Numbered from the stretch's first letter, positions 36,381-45,639 are shown. The stretch: 64,000 nt of DNA from Hyalangium ruber (GCF_034259325.1 NZ_JAXIVS010000006.1:532361-596360), one strand, 5' to 3'. The notes: generated from the letters alone by a model not told the origin. Translations and numbers: made by a program.

Positions 36381-38132
36381 ATGAGCGAAAAACCGTCGCT
36401 TCGCCAGGTTCCGCTCCGTCGCCTCTATGCCCTCGCGCGCCCGGAAGCCGCGAGCCTGCTGGCGGGAGCCCTCTTTCTGGTCATTGGAAGCGCCGCGGCG
36501 CTCCTGTTTCCTCGGGCCATTGGCCTGCTCGTGGATGCGGCGCTGGGCGGTAAGGGGACGGAGGCCATCGACCGGATGGCGCTGTGGATGGGCGGAGTGT
36601 TCCTGGCCCAGGCCGCGGCGACCGGCTTGCGCTACTACTTCTTCCACCTGGCGGGTGAGCGCATCATCGTCCGCGTGCGCGAGCAGCTCTACCGCAGCCT
36701 GATGGACCAGGAGGTGGGGTTCTTCGACCAGACCAGCACGGGGGAACTGGGAAGCCGGCTCATCTCGGACACGGCGAGCCTGCAGAGCGTGCTCAGCTCC
36801 AACATCTCCATCCTCCTGCGCAACGTCGTCTCGGTGGTGGGCGGAGCGGCCTTCCTGATCTACACCTCGCCTCCGTTGGCGCTGCTCATGCTGTCCGTCG
36901 TCCCGCCCCTGGCGCTGGGCGCCATCGCCTTCGGGCGCCGCCTGCGCAGGCTGTCGCGCCAGGTGCAGGACGTTCAGGCGGAAGCCCACCAGGTGGCCGA
37001 TGAGAGCCTTTCGGGCATCCGGACGGTGCGGGCGTTCGCCGCGGATGACCACGAGGTACGGCGCTTCAGTGCGGCGCTGGGGCGGGCGTTCCAGCTCGCA
37101 CGGCGCAGGGTCATCGGCTCGAGCCTGTTCAACGGCACCGCCAGCCTCGCCGCCTATACGGGAGTGGGGCTCGTCTTCTGGTACGGAGGGCGGCTGGTGG
37201 GCTCGGGCGAGCTGTCGGTGGGCGGGCTCACCTCCTTCCTTGTGTACACGCTGCTGGTGGCCGTGGCGCTCGGTGCGCTGGGCGACCTTTGGGCGGAGCT
37301 GATGGGGGCCATCGGGGCCGCCGACCGCGTGTTCGAGCTCATCGACCGTGTTCCGGCGCTGCCTCCGCGGGGTGGACGGATTCCCGAGCGCATGGAGGGC
37401 CGGGTGGAGTTCAAGGACGTTCACTTCCGCTATCCCGCGCGCCAGGAGGTGGCCGTGCTGCGGGGCCTGGACCTGAAGACCGCCGCCGGCGAGGTGGTGG
37501 CGCTGGTCGGGCCGTCCGGCGCCGGGAAGTCCACCATCGCCTCGCTCCTCTACCGTCTCTATGACCCGACCGAGGGCCGCATCCTGCTGGACGGCGCCGA
37601 CCTGCGGGAGCTCGAGCCCAACTGGCTTCGCGGGCGGATTGGCGTCGTCGCGCAGGAGCCGGTGCTCTTCTCCTGCTCCATCGCGGAGAACATCCGCTAT
37701 GGCCGGCCGGATGCCACCGACGCCGAGGTCGAGACAGCGGCCCGCGCCGCCAACGCCCACGACTTCATCTCCCGCTTCCCGGAGGGCTACCGCACCGAGG
37801 TGGGAGAGCAGGGCGTCCAACTGTCCGGCGGCCAGAAACAGCGCGTGGCCATTGCCCGAGCCGTGCTGAAGGACCCGCGCCTGCTCATCCTCGACGAGGC
37901 CACCAGCGCCCTGGACGCGGAGAGCGAGCACCTGGTGAAGGACGCGCTGGATCGGCTGATGAAGGGCCGCACCACCTTCATCATCGCCCACCGCCTGTCC
38001 ACCGTGGCCAACGCGGACCGCGTGCTGGTGCTGGAGGACGGCCACGTCATCCAGAGCGGCACCCACGCCGCCCTCCTGGGCCAGGAGGGTCTCTACCGCA
38101 GGCTGGTGGAGCGCCAGTTCGTCGCCGCCTGA
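36381..38132 (+). CDS. ABCB-type ABC exporter (fused membrane and ATPase domains)
   Basis: The 583-residue half-transporter starts at ATG 36381. Six helices make up the exporter-type membrane domain (about 15-320); the ATPase domain (about 335-580) has Walker A GPSGAGKST, Q-loop VAQEPVLFS, signature LSGGQKQR, Walker B LLILDEATSALD and H-loop IAHRLS. Similarity is to the B-subfamily (MsbA/BmrA-like) exporters of lipids, peptides or drugs. It works as a homodimer. It sits in tail-to-tail overlap (40 bp) with the glycosyltransferase gene and is 3.5 kb from the RiPP-like cluster, so it could export that product, but the strand and gap make this only a possibility. Confidence 0.93.
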   Translation: MSEKPSLRQVPLRRLYALARPEAASLLAGALFLVIGSAAALLFPRAIGLLVDAALGGKGTEAIDRMALWMGGVFLAQAAATGLRYYFFHLAGERIIVRVREQLYRSLMDQEVGFFDQTSTGELGSRLISDTASLQSVLSSNISILLRNVVSVVGGAAFLIYTSPPLALLMLSVVPPLALGAIAFGRRLRRLSRQVQDVQAEAHQVADESLSGIRTVRAFAADDHEVRRFSAALGRAFQLARRRVIGSSLFNGTASLAAYTGVGLVFWYGGRLVGSGELSVGGLTSFLVYTLLVAVALGALGDLWAELMGAIGAADRVFELIDRVPALPPRGGRIPERMEGRVEFKDVHFRYPARQEVAVLRGLDLKTAAGEVVALVGPSGAGKSTIASLLYRLYDPTEGRILLDGADLRELEPNWLRGRIGVVAQEPVLFSCSIAENIRYGRPDATDAEVETAARAANAHDFISRFPEGYRTEVGEQGVQLSGGQKQRVAIARAVLKDPRLLILDEATSALDAESEHLVKDALDRLMKGRTTFIIAHRLSTVANADRVLVLEDGHVIQSGTHAALLGQEGLYRRLVERQFVAA

Positions 38133-39064
38133 GGCTCGGCGGCCAGCGCCTCCAGGGCCTCCAGCACGGCGGCCTCGCCCACGCCCATCATGGGCCCATG
38201 GGCCTCCACGTGACGATGGGGGCCGAAGCGGAAGCCATACCTGGCGGCGGTCGTGGGGCCGAACAGCCCGACGCCCGGCACGCGGCAGATGTCCGCCATG
38301 TGCAGCATGCAGGAGTCCACGCCCAGGAACATGTCCGCGGTGGAGACCAGCGCCATGGCCGCCGGGAGCATCAGCCGGGGCATGGAGAAGACACGGTCCG
38401 AGCCTCCGTCCGCGTCCAGGCCCGCCTCCTCCACGTCCACCACCAGGGCGAGCCACTCCGGGTGGCGCGCCAGGAATTCTCGCAGCACGCGCCGGAAGCG
38501 CTCAGCGGGCCAGCGCTTCTCCTCCCCCGTCTCCGTGTGGACCACCAGCACGCGCGCCGTGCCGCCCAGACTGGCGCGAACATCGCGCGCGAAGGCCACC
38601 GAGGCTTCGGGCAGGGACGGGGGCTGGGTGAAGTCCTCCAGCTTCAGTGTGGGCTCCAGCCGCTGGACGAAGTCGAAGTACATGTCGCAGGAATGCCGGG
38701 CCTCGTTGATGCGCAGGCGGTCCGTGAAGCCCTTGAAGAAGCCCAGCGTGCGCGCCTCCGGCAGGAGCTCCAGGACAGGCGGCACGTCCTCGTTCCACGT
38801 GTTGAGGCTGAGCAGCAGATCCGTCCCGCCCACGGCATCCACGAGGGTGCGCGCGTCGAACTTCCGGTAGCCCACCCACTCGAAGCTCAGCGCGTGGAAG
38901 AGGCGCAACGGGAGCCCCGAGTACAGCAACTCCCCATCGCCCTCCACGCCGATGACGGACAGCCGCCCGGGGTACAGCGTGGACAGCGCGCGCACCGCGG
39001 GCAGGGCCATCACCCGGTCCCCAATTCCATTCACATGAAAGACAACGGGCCGTTCGGGCGTCAT
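38093..39064 (-). CDS. GT9-family (heptosyltransferase-like) glycosyltransferase
   Basis: The start is ATG 39064 (MTPERPVVFHVNGIGD). The 323-residue protein has GT-B fold features of heptosyltransferase II types: HVNGIGDRVMALPAVRAL at the N terminus, LVVHTETGEEKRWP between domains, and MALVSTADMFLGVDSCMLHMADICRVPGVGLFGPTTAARY at the nucleotide-sugar site. GT9 enzymes add heptose or related sugars to LPS cores. It is 2 bp after the stop of the duplicated permease gene, on the same strand, and overlaps the ABC exporter tail to tail. The sugar acceptor here is unknown. Confidence 0.85.
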   Translation of the reverse strand: MTPERPVVFHVNGIGDRVMALPAVRALSTLYPGRLSVIGVEGDGELLYSGLPLRLFHALSFEWVGYRKFDARTLVDAVGGTDLLLSLNTWNEDVPPVLELLPEARTLGFFKGFTDRLRINEARHSCDMYFDFVQRLEPTLKLEDFTQPPSLPEASVAFARDVRASLGGTARVLVVHTETGEEKRWPAERFRRVLREFLARHPEWLALVVDVEEAGLDADGGSDRVFSMPRLMLPAAMALVSTADMFLGVDSCMLHMADICRVPGVGLFGPTTAARYGFRFGPHRHVEAHGPMMGVGEAAVLEALEALAAEPQAATNWRSTSLR

Positions 39065-39066
39065 GC

Positions 39067-41481
39067 TCACTCCGCCTGGAGCGCGAAGGCGGGTGGCACC
39101 CGCGTGGCGCGCCACGCCGGCAGGTAGCTCGCCACCATCGTCACCACCATGAGCAGCAGGGCGACGAGGGTGAAGGTGATGGGGTCGGCCGGGCTGACGT
39201 TGTAGAGGGCCGCGGCCAGAAGCCGCGCCAGCCCCAGCGCCACCAGTGTCCCGATCGTGATTCCCAGTAGCGCCAGCCGTAGGGCATGGCGCAGCACCAG
39301 CATCAGGATGCTCTTCGGCGTGGCGCCCAGCGCCAGGCGGACGCCCATCTCCCGCGTGCGCTGCTCGACCATGTAGCTCATCACCCCGAAGACGCCCACG
39401 GCCGCCAGTGTCAGCGCGGCGGCGGCGAAGACCAGCACCAGCCCGGCGAGCATCCGCCGGGGCCCGAGGGCCTCGTCCACCAGCTGCTCCATCTGGAAGA
39501 CCCGGCCCACCGGGAGGTCCGGCGCCTGCCGGGCCACGGCCTCTCGCACGGCGGCCGTCACCGCGGCGGAAGGTCCGCGTGCGCGCACCACGACCTGCAT
39601 GGCGCCCCGGGGCTCCTGGGCCTGCGGTACGTAGAACTCGGCGACGGCTTCCTGGAACTGCCCGCGCCCCTGGCTGAGCGTGTTCCCCACCACGCCCACC
39701 ACCTCCCAGGGGACCTCGCCTCCGGAGAAGAAGCGCTTGCCCAGGGCCTCCTCGCCCGGCCAGAAGCGCCGTGCCATCTCCTCGTTCACCAGCGCCACGC
39801 GCGGAGCCTCCGAGCCGTCCAGCGCGCCGAGGTCACGCCCCCGCAGCAGCGGGATGCTCATCGTGCGCAGGTAGCCCGGGGTGATGACGCGGTGGTTGAC
39901 GTGCGGCTCCCGTCCCGGCTCGGCGGGCTGGTCCGGGAAGATCAGCATGCTGGTCTGGTTGCTGCGGCTCAGCGGCAGCAGGGACGCGGCGCCCGCCGCC
40001 TCCAGGCCCGGAAGCTGGGACAGGGACTCCATCAGCTCGGTGTAGAAGCGGGTGCGCGCCGCGTCGTCCGGATAGGTCGCCTCCGGCAGGGTCAGCGGGA
40101 AGGCGAGGACATTGGACGCGTCGAAGCCCGTGGGCGCGCGCTGGAGCCGCTGGAAGCTCTGCAGCATCAGCCCCGCGCCCACCAGGAGCACGAGCGCCAG
40201 GGACAGCTCTCCCACCACCAGCGCCGACGACATGCGCCCGCGGCGGCCCGTGGTGCGTTGGCTGTCCTTCAGGACCTCCGCCAGCTCGGTCCGCGAGACC
40301 CGGAGCGCCGGCATCAGCCCGAAGATGAGTCCCGTCATGAGCGACAGCCCCAGGCTGAAGAGCAGCACCCGCACGTTCACCCCGATGGTCGTCCAACCGG
40401 GGATCCGCTGAGCCAGGCCGTCTGGCATCAGCGCCGTGAGCAGGTCCGTTCCCCAGACGGCGAAACACACCCCCGCCATGCCGCCCACCAGGGCCAGCAG
40501 CACGCTCTCCACCAGCATTTGCATGGCGATGCGCCGACGCCCCGCCCCCAGCGCCGCCCGCACGGCGATTTCCCGCCCGCGTCCCGCCGCGCGCGCCAGG
40601 AGCAGGTTCGCCACGTTCGCGCACGCGATGAGCAGCACGAAGCCCACCGCTCCGCCCAGCGCCATCAGCACCGGGCCAATGGGCCCGAGGAATGCTTCTC
40701 GTACGCCGGTCAGCCGCACGGTGTACTGCGCCATCTCATCCGGGAACTCCTGCTCCATCCGCGCGGACACCGCTTGGAGCGCCGACTTGGCCTGCTCGGG
40801 CGTGACACCCGACCGCAGCCGCGCCAGAACCTGGAACTTCCGCAGCCCCCGGGCTTCGGCCTCCCGGGCCGTGGGCACCAGGGGGACCCACAGCTCCGCG
40901 GAGGGCGGGAACTGGAAGTCCGCCGCCATCACTCCCACGACGGTGCGAGGCTGGCCGTCCAGGGTGATGCTGCGCCCCACGATGCTGGGGTCTTCTCCGA
41001 AGCGGCGGCGCCACAGCGCATGGCTCAGCACGACGACCGGCTCGGCTCCGACCTGCGCCTCCGCTTCCTCGAAGCCCCGACCCAGCAGGGGCCGCGCGCC
41101 AAGCGCGGAGAACAGCTGAGCGCCGACGCGGCTGCCAGGGACCTGCTCCGGCGCCGCGTCCTTCGTAAGGCTCAACGTCTCACGCGTGAAGCCGGCCACC
41201 TGGGCGAGGACCTGCCCCGCCTGGGATTGCCATTCCTTCAGCGTGGGAAAGGAGGTCTCGCTCCGGTCGATGCCACGCTCGGGCGAGGTCTCCCAGACCA
41301 TCACCAGAGATTCATCTCCGGGGAAGCGCATGGCACGCAGATAGATGGCATCCGCGATGCTGAAGATGGCCGTGTTCAGTCCAATGCCAAGCCCCAATGT
41401 CAGCGCGATGACCACAGCGAAGGTGGGATGCTTCCGGAGGAGCCGGAGTCCGAATCGCACATCATCCAATAGGATTGCCAT
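39067..41481 (-). CDS. Duplicated FtsX-like orphan ABC permease (MacB_PCD/ADOP-type)
   Basis: The 804-residue protein has two repeats of MacB periplasmic core plus FtsX membrane segments. The N-terminal helix pattern (DDVRFGLRLLRKHPTFAVVIALTLGLGIGLNTAIF) and both FtsX-like parts (about 270-400 and 690-800) are the ADOP style. It lacks any ATPase domain and none is adjacent, as usual for ADOP proteins. Such permeases are linked to export or mechanotransmission across the envelope. It lies just across the divergent region from the precursor-peptide gene (41616) and is followed at once by the glycosyltransferase gene. A role in the RiPP-like cluster is possible, not shown. Confidence 0.9.
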   Translation of the reverse strand: MAILLDDVRFGLRLLRKHPTFAVVIALTLGLGIGLNTAIFSIADAIYLRAMRFPGDESLVMVWETSPERGIDRSETSFPTLKEWQSQAGQVLAQVAGFTRETLSLTKDAAPEQVPGSRVGAQLFSALGARPLLGRGFEEAEAQVGAEPVVVLSHALWRRRFGEDPSIVGRSITLDGQPRTVVGVMAADFQFPPSAELWVPLVPTAREAEARGLRKFQVLARLRSGVTPEQAKSALQAVSARMEQEFPDEMAQYTVRLTGVREAFLGPIGPVLMALGGAVGFVLLIACANVANLLLARAAGRGREIAVRAALGAGRRRIAMQMLVESVLLALVGGMAGVCFAVWGTDLLTALMPDGLAQRIPGWTTIGVNVRVLLFSLGLSLMTGLIFGLMPALRVSRTELAEVLKDSQRTTGRRGRMSSALVVGELSLALVLLVGAGLMLQSFQRLQRAPTGFDASNVLAFPLTLPEATYPDDAARTRFYTELMESLSQLPGLEAAGAASLLPLSRSNQTSMLIFPDQPAEPGREPHVNHRVITPGYLRTMSIPLLRGRDLGALDGSEAPRVALVNEEMARRFWPGEEALGKRFFSGGEVPWEVVGVVGNTLSQGRGQFQEAVAEFYVPQAQEPRGAMQVVVRARGPSAAVTAAVREAVARQAPDLPVGRVFQMEQLVDEALGPRRMLAGLVLVFAAAALTLAAVGVFGVMSYMVEQRTREMGVRLALGATPKSILMLVLRHALRLALLGITIGTLVALGLARLLAAALYNVSPADPITFTLVALLLMVVTMVASYLPAWRATRVPPAFALQAE

Positions 41482-41615
41482 GATTACGGTCTGATCGGAG
41501 ATTGACAGGTTCTCAGCGCCAACAATACCATCTCGCTCTCGGAGTGAAGTGCGATCATCCTATCGCTCCTTTGCTCCGAGAGATGTACCCCCGACGTCAA
41601 ACGGAGGTTGTCCCC

Positions 41616-41792
41616 ATGGTTGAACAGAAGACCGCGACGCAGGAGATGACGGCGCTGGACGCAGACAAGGTGGAGGCTCTGCGCAAGCAGCTCCGCACCA
41701 TGCTGGGTAATGGCCAGGTCAAGCTGCCCGAGACCGCCATGCTGAAGGCGCCGACGCACAGCAGCCACTCGGACGGCGACGGCTTCATCTAA
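41616..41792 (+). CDS. Candidate RiPP precursor peptide
   Basis: The 58-residue peptide starts at ATG 41616, preceded by ACGGAGG at a spacing of 8 bases, the best ribosome-binding site in the region. Residues 1-40 (leader-like) are charged and helical (ALDADKVEALRKQLRTML, then NGQVKLPE). The last 14 are Ala/Pro then HSSHSDGDGFI, holding HSS and HSD triplets. HxS repeats are the sites of HxsB/HxsC radical SAM systems, and an HxsB-like maturase is encoded 2.3 kb away. A terminator hairpin follows. No close homologue was checked, so precursor status is inference from size, RBS, core and neighbours. Confidence 0.65.
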   Translation: MVEQKTATQEMTALDADKVEALRKQLRTMLGNGQVKLPETAMLKAPTHSSHSDGDGFI

Positions 41793-41803
41793 GCCGCCGT
41801 TTG

Positions 41804-41828
41804 GGGGCCTGCCTCCACTGGAGGCCCC
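41804..41828. terminator. Hairpin after the precursor-peptide gene
   Basis: GGGGCCT (41804-41810) pairs with AGGCCCC (41822-41828) around an 11-base loop; an alternative CCTCC/GGAGG stem exists inside. It follows the precursor stop by 11 bases and faces the convergent DUF483-like gene, whose stop is at 41914. Bases 41829-41913 hold nothing else recognised. Confidence 0.5.
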
Positions 41829-41913
41829 TGCTTCGGGTGCCACGGGCTCCAGCGGTATGGGGTCCGTGGTATTCGCAATCCCCGGGTAGCTCGCGGGGAC
41901 TCCCAGGGGCGCT

Positions 41914-42840
41914 TCACTCGTAGCGGGCGACGAAGGCATGCACGTCTTCCACCGCGACGCCCCCCAGCTCGAAGGCGTGCGCGCCATGGAGGGTGAGCTG
42001 CACGGGTGACGGTGCGTGGGCCAGCAGCGCGGGAAGTTTGCTCCCGGCGGCCACCACCTCTTCCACCTCGAAGGTCTGCTCCGCCACCTGGCGTGAGCGC
42101 GTCACCAGGGCGACGCCCGTGCGCGGTCCGTACAGGGTGATGCCGGTCCCCAGCGCGGCCACGCCCGCGGCGGAAGGAGCGTGGCGCTTCAGGTATGCGA
42201 GCCGCCCTTCCAAGAGCGTGCGCGAGCGCTCGCAGCGGGGGGAGCAGGGGAAGTGGAAGATGAGCTGGAACCCGAAGAGGTAGCGCAGACAGGGGTTCAT
42301 CAGCCGCGGGAAGGGGCCCAGGTCGGGAATGCTGTCCGGCGTCTTGTCCAGCCGTTCTTCCCCGGTGCGCGTGAAGAGCTGCACGCAGCACTCCGGGTAC
42401 CCGAAGAGGCTGGCCAGCATGGCGTGCTGGTTCGTCTGCTCCAGCACGTCCGCGCCCTCCAGCAGATCCTCGGCCACACCGAAGTAGAACATGCCGTGGG
42501 TGGCGCCCGGCGTCCCGCTGGGCAGCTCGTGGCGGGCGTGGTCGGTCCCCTCGACGGGACCCCGGGGCTCCACGAAGTCGATGGCGCCGCGCCGCACATA
42601 CAGGCCCAGCGCGCCGATGGCCTCCATGGTGGGCCGCACCCGCTCCATGGGGAGGATGAGCCTTCCCACCGCGCGCTCCTGGTGGAGCACGGTGGCCACC
42701 GTGAGGAAGTCGGACAGGCTCAGCAGGCCCAGCAGCGGGCGGTGCTCCGGGGGAAGGTTCTCCCCCAGTTCCTGGCGGACGGAATCCAGCAGCGCTCGGG
42801 ACGGGGGGAGGATTCGCACGGCGGGGAGGGCCTGGTTCAT
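41914..42840 (-). CDS. DUF483-like protein with GYPECC motif
   Basis: The start is ATG 42840, overlapping the upstream radical SAM stop (ATGA). The 308-residue protein has a conserved-looking Cys cluster: FGYPECCVQLF (Cys151-Cys152), NPCLRYLFGFQLIFHFPCSPRCE (Cys184, Cys199, Cys203). GYPxCC is, as I recall, the hallmark of DUF483, a family of unknown function known mostly from archaea. Here it is the last gene of the five-gene operon beside the candidate precursor, so it may act on the modified peptide, perhaps as a protease, carrier or metal-binding redox step. No catalytic assignment can be made. Confidence 0.6.
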   Translation of the reverse strand: MNQALPAVRILPPSRALLDSVRQELGENLPPEHRPLLGLLSLSDFLTVATVLHQERAVGRLILPMERVRPTMEAIGALGLYVRRGAIDFVEPRGPVEGTDHARHELPSGTPGATHGMFYFGVAEDLLEGADVLEQTNQHAMLASLFGYPECCVQLFTRTGEERLDKTPDSIPDLGPFPRLMNPCLRYLFGFQLIFHFPCSPRCERSRTLLEGRLAYLKRHAPSAAGVAALGTGITLYGPRTGVALVTRSRQVAEQTFEVEEVVAAGSKLPALLAHAPSPVQLTLHGAHAFELGGVAVEDVHAFVARYE

Positions 42841-44165
42841 CGATTGGCGGCGAGCAGGGGGGCTGCGGTGGCGGGCGCGGCGCGGGTTGCCCAGTCCTCG
42901 CTGTACCAGCGCAGGAACTGGAACTCCTCGCGCGAGCGGTCCAGCGTGACACGCAGGATGACGGCATCCTCCGTGCCCGCTGCGGGGCCCTCGAGGCGCA
43001 CCTTGCCCGGGCACCACACCGGCTCCAGCGCGCCGAAGTTGAACGCGCCCGCGTGGCCGATGCGCAGCTCGAGCAGCACTGCTTCGGGAAGCTGGTCGGC
43101 GGCCTCACGAGGCATCAGCAGCGTCACCTCGCCCTCGGGCACGTCCACGGCCCACACCAGAGCGGGCAGCGGGCTCGACAGGCCCGGGGCCCTGAGGGAC
43201 GTCTCATGCACCACATGCGGCTGCGCGCCGCCGCCCTCCAGCGCGGCGGGCTCCTGGGAGACCATCGACTCCAGGCGCAGCCGCTGCGAGGAGCGCACCG
43301 GGTAGTCACACGCCTTGCACATGGGGTGCTCTCTCAGGGTGCCTTCCAGCGCGGCCTTACGCAGCCGGGTGAGCTGCGGGCCGTTCCACACCTCGGAGAT
43401 GCCCTGGGTCCTCAGGTTGCCGTAACGGTCCAGGTGCTTCCAGTCGTTGCAGCAGAGGATGACGGAGCCGTCCGCCAGCACGTTGAGGGTATCCACCGGA
43501 TAGTGGCAGTGGCCGTAGGACTCGTCGAACTCATGCACGCGGGCGTTCTGCGTCATCTCGTCCACGCGCGCGTTGATGGGCACGAAGCGCGTCCAGTACC
43601 CCAGCGAGCGCCAGTACTCCTGGAAGCGGCGGGCCTCGTCCACCGAGCGGGAGTCCAGCACGAAGGACAGGCGCAGCCGCCGGCGGGGGCCGTTCCAGTT
43701 GCTAAGCAGGCCGTGGACGCGGTCCCAGAAGTCCCGTCCGTGGATCTCCCGGTAGCGCTCCCGGTCCGTCGCGTTGATGGACAGGGTGAGGAAGAAGCGC
43801 TCGTACGTCATCAGCCGGTCGAGCATCGCCGTGTCCAGCACGCTGCCATTGCTCACGGTGGAGATGGAAGCGATGGCGTCCTCGGCCCGGTGCGCCTCGT
43901 CGAGCAGGTCCAGGAACCGCTTGTCCAGCAGCGGCTCGTTCTGGAGCATCAGGCAGAGCTTCACCCGCCGCCCCGCCTCGCGAACCTCTTTGATGAGGCG
44001 GTGATAGAGCGCGTCATCCAGGCGCACACCCTCCCTGCCCCCGGCGCTCTCCGGGTACGGGCACATGGGGCAGGTGTAATTGCACCGGTTGGTCGTCTGG
44101 ATTTGGATCTTGCTCGGGAAGTCCAGCAGGCTCCCGGCGAACTCAGCGTTGCGCAGATAAGGCAC
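42837..44165 (-). CDS. Radical SAM/SPASM protein with a C-terminal extension
   Basis: The start is GTG 44165 with GAGGAGG upstream. Of 442 residues, the radical SAM core carries the CxxxCxxC cluster motif (Cys28, Cys32, Cys35 in CNYTCPMC). A SPASM-like Cys segment (about 217-290) contains GHCHYP, DGSVILCCNDW and MCKACDYP, the usual pattern for an auxiliary Fe-S cluster. The last 130 residues (about 310-442) form an extension rich in Leu/Val/Glu that I do not recognise. It overlaps the HxsB-like gene by 23 bp and the DUF483 gene by 4 bp. Peptide modification is likely; reaction unknown. Confidence 0.85.
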   Translation of the reverse strand: MPYLRNAEFAGSLLDFPSKIQIQTTNRCNYTCPMCPYPESAGGREGVRLDDALYHRLIKEVREAGRRVKLCLMLQNEPLLDKRFLDLLDEAHRAEDAIASISTVSNGSVLDTAMLDRLMTYERFFLTLSINATDRERYREIHGRDFWDRVHGLLSNWNGPRRRLRLSFVLDSRSVDEARRFQEYWRSLGYWTRFVPINARVDEMTQNARVHEFDESYGHCHYPVDTLNVLADGSVILCCNDWKHLDRYGNLRTQGISEVWNGPQLTRLRKAALEGTLREHPMCKACDYPVRSSQRLRLESMVSQEPAALEGGGAQPHVVHETSLRAPGLSSPLPALVWAVDVPEGEVTLLMPREAADQLPEAVLLELRIGHAGAFNFGALEPVWCPGKVRLEGPAAGTEDAVILRVTLDRSREEFQFLRWYSEDWATRAAPATAAPLLAANR

Positions 44166-45639
44166 TCGACACCTCCTCTGACGCCTTGGGAGCCTGCTCC
44201 ACCATGCTCAGCAGGAAGTCGTCCATGCCCGGGAGCATGCGGAACATGGGGATGGGGTCGTCGAGCAGCCGCTTGAAGAACCAGTCGAGGATGGCGAGCG
44301 TCTGGATGCACTCCTCGGACACGTGGGGCCGGGGAGTAGGGTCCCCGGTGCGCGCGTAGTCCAGGACGGGCAGCACACCGCAGTACGGGTTGTAGGCGCA
44401 CTCGCGGCACTTCGAGTCGCGGTCCCGGATGGAGAGGTTGGTGGACAGCAGCGCCTTGCCGCCGCGCAGCAGCCCCTCGTACGTGGCACCTCGCACGTTG
44501 CCCAGGCCGAAGAACTCCCGCAGCGAGCGGGCTTCGTCCGAAGGGAGGATCTCTCCGTCATGGTCGTAGGTGATGGCCCCGTTGAAGTCGCCCACCGGGT
44601 TGCGCCAGTCGACGTAGCCGCCGTCCGCGCGGTCGATGACCTTCAGCAGCAGCACGCGCAGCGTGCGCTCCGCGTAGTTCTCCCCGGTCCGCTGGTTCTT
44701 CTCGTAGATGTAATCCAGCCCGTCCAGGTAGTAGTGGAGGAACTCGTTGATGTCGAAGGGCATCGCGCTGCGCGCCGCGTTGCCCAGGTGCTTGAGCTTG
44801 AGGATGGCGACGCCCTTGAAGCCCTGCTCGTGATAGAAGTCGATCATCCTCCGGGTGTGCTTGGCGTTGTCCTTGCCAATGACACACAGCGGGGAGGTGC
44901 TGAGCATCCCGGGGTACTTCTCCTGGAAGTACCGCAGCCGCTCCATCACCGTCTTGTAGGAGCCGGAGCCGCTGCGCGTGATGCGCATGCTGTCATGGAT
45001 GTCCTGCGGGCCGTTGAGCGAGTACGACAGGTGGATGCCGTGCTCGCGGCAGAACTCGAGGTGCTCGTCGTTGACCACCATCAGGTTGGTCACCACGGTA
45101 AAGTCCAGCCGCTTGCCCACGGACTCGTTCTGCCGCTTGGCCTCCAGGACGAAGTGCTTCATGCCCTCGAAGTTGAGGAACGGCTCGCCGCCCTGGAACT
45201 CGAAGTCGATGCGCTGCGAGGGCGTGGACAGGGCGAAGCGGATGACCTCGGTGGCCGTGTCCGGCTGCATGTCGAACTTCTTGGGGTCCTCGGAAATCTT
45301 CTCCGGGTTCATGTGGCAGTAGGTGCAGTTGAGGTTGCACCGCTTGGTCAGCACCACGATGTGGAGGCCGGGCCCCCAGTAGGTGCGGCTCTGCCACTTC
45401 TTGAGGTCCCCCATCACCCGCTGGGCGTTGTCCGTGGTGACGATGTGGCCGGTCTGCTCCAGGCGCTGGAAGAGCGCCGGGTCCATGGAGATCTCGTCGA
45501 TCTGGCGGTTCTCCTGTTCGGTGAGAACCTGCATCGACCCCACGCGCGACAGGCGTAGGAACTGGTTGGGGCCCACCTCGCGGGCCGGGAAGAAGTTCGG
45601 GATCCACTCATCCCGGTAGCGCAGTCCTGGCAGCTTCAC
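44143..45639 (-). CDS. Radical SAM/SPASM maturase resembling HxsB
   Basis: The 498-residue protein has radical SAM motif Cys101, Cys105 and Cys108 (KRCNLNCTYCHM). The continuation FEFQGGEPFLNFEGMKHFV and VVTNLMVVND, and a SPASM region with Cys411, Cys414, Cys420 and Cys444 (CRECAYNPYCGVLPV...SEEC), match the HxsB maturase family of His-Xaa-Ser peptide systems as I know it. HxsB enzymes modify HxS-containing peptides together with HxsC. Here the companion is a different radical SAM protein. The ATG at 45639 overlaps the HExxH gene stop (ATGA). Confidence 0.8.
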   Translation of the reverse strand: MKLPGLRYRDEWIPNFFPAREVGPNQFLRLSRVGSMQVLTEQENRQIDEISMDPALFQRLEQTGHIVTTDNAQRVMGDLKKWQSRTYWGPGLHIVVLTKRCNLNCTYCHMNPEKISEDPKKFDMQPDTATEVIRFALSTPSQRIDFEFQGGEPFLNFEGMKHFVLEAKRQNESVGKRLDFTVVTNLMVVNDEHLEFCREHGIHLSYSLNGPQDIHDSMRITRSGSGSYKTVMERLRYFQEKYPGMLSTSPLCVIGKDNAKHTRRMIDFYHEQGFKGVAILKLKHLGNAARSAMPFDINEFLHYYLDGLDYIYEKNQRTGENYAERTLRVLLLKVIDRADGGYVDWRNPVGDFNGAITYDHDGEILPSDEARSLREFFGLGNVRGATYEGLLRGGKALLSTNLSIRDRDSKCRECAYNPYCGVLPVLDYARTGDPTPRPHVSEECIQTLAILDWFFKRLLDDPIPMFRMLPGMDDFLLSMVEQAPKASEEVSSALSAQR

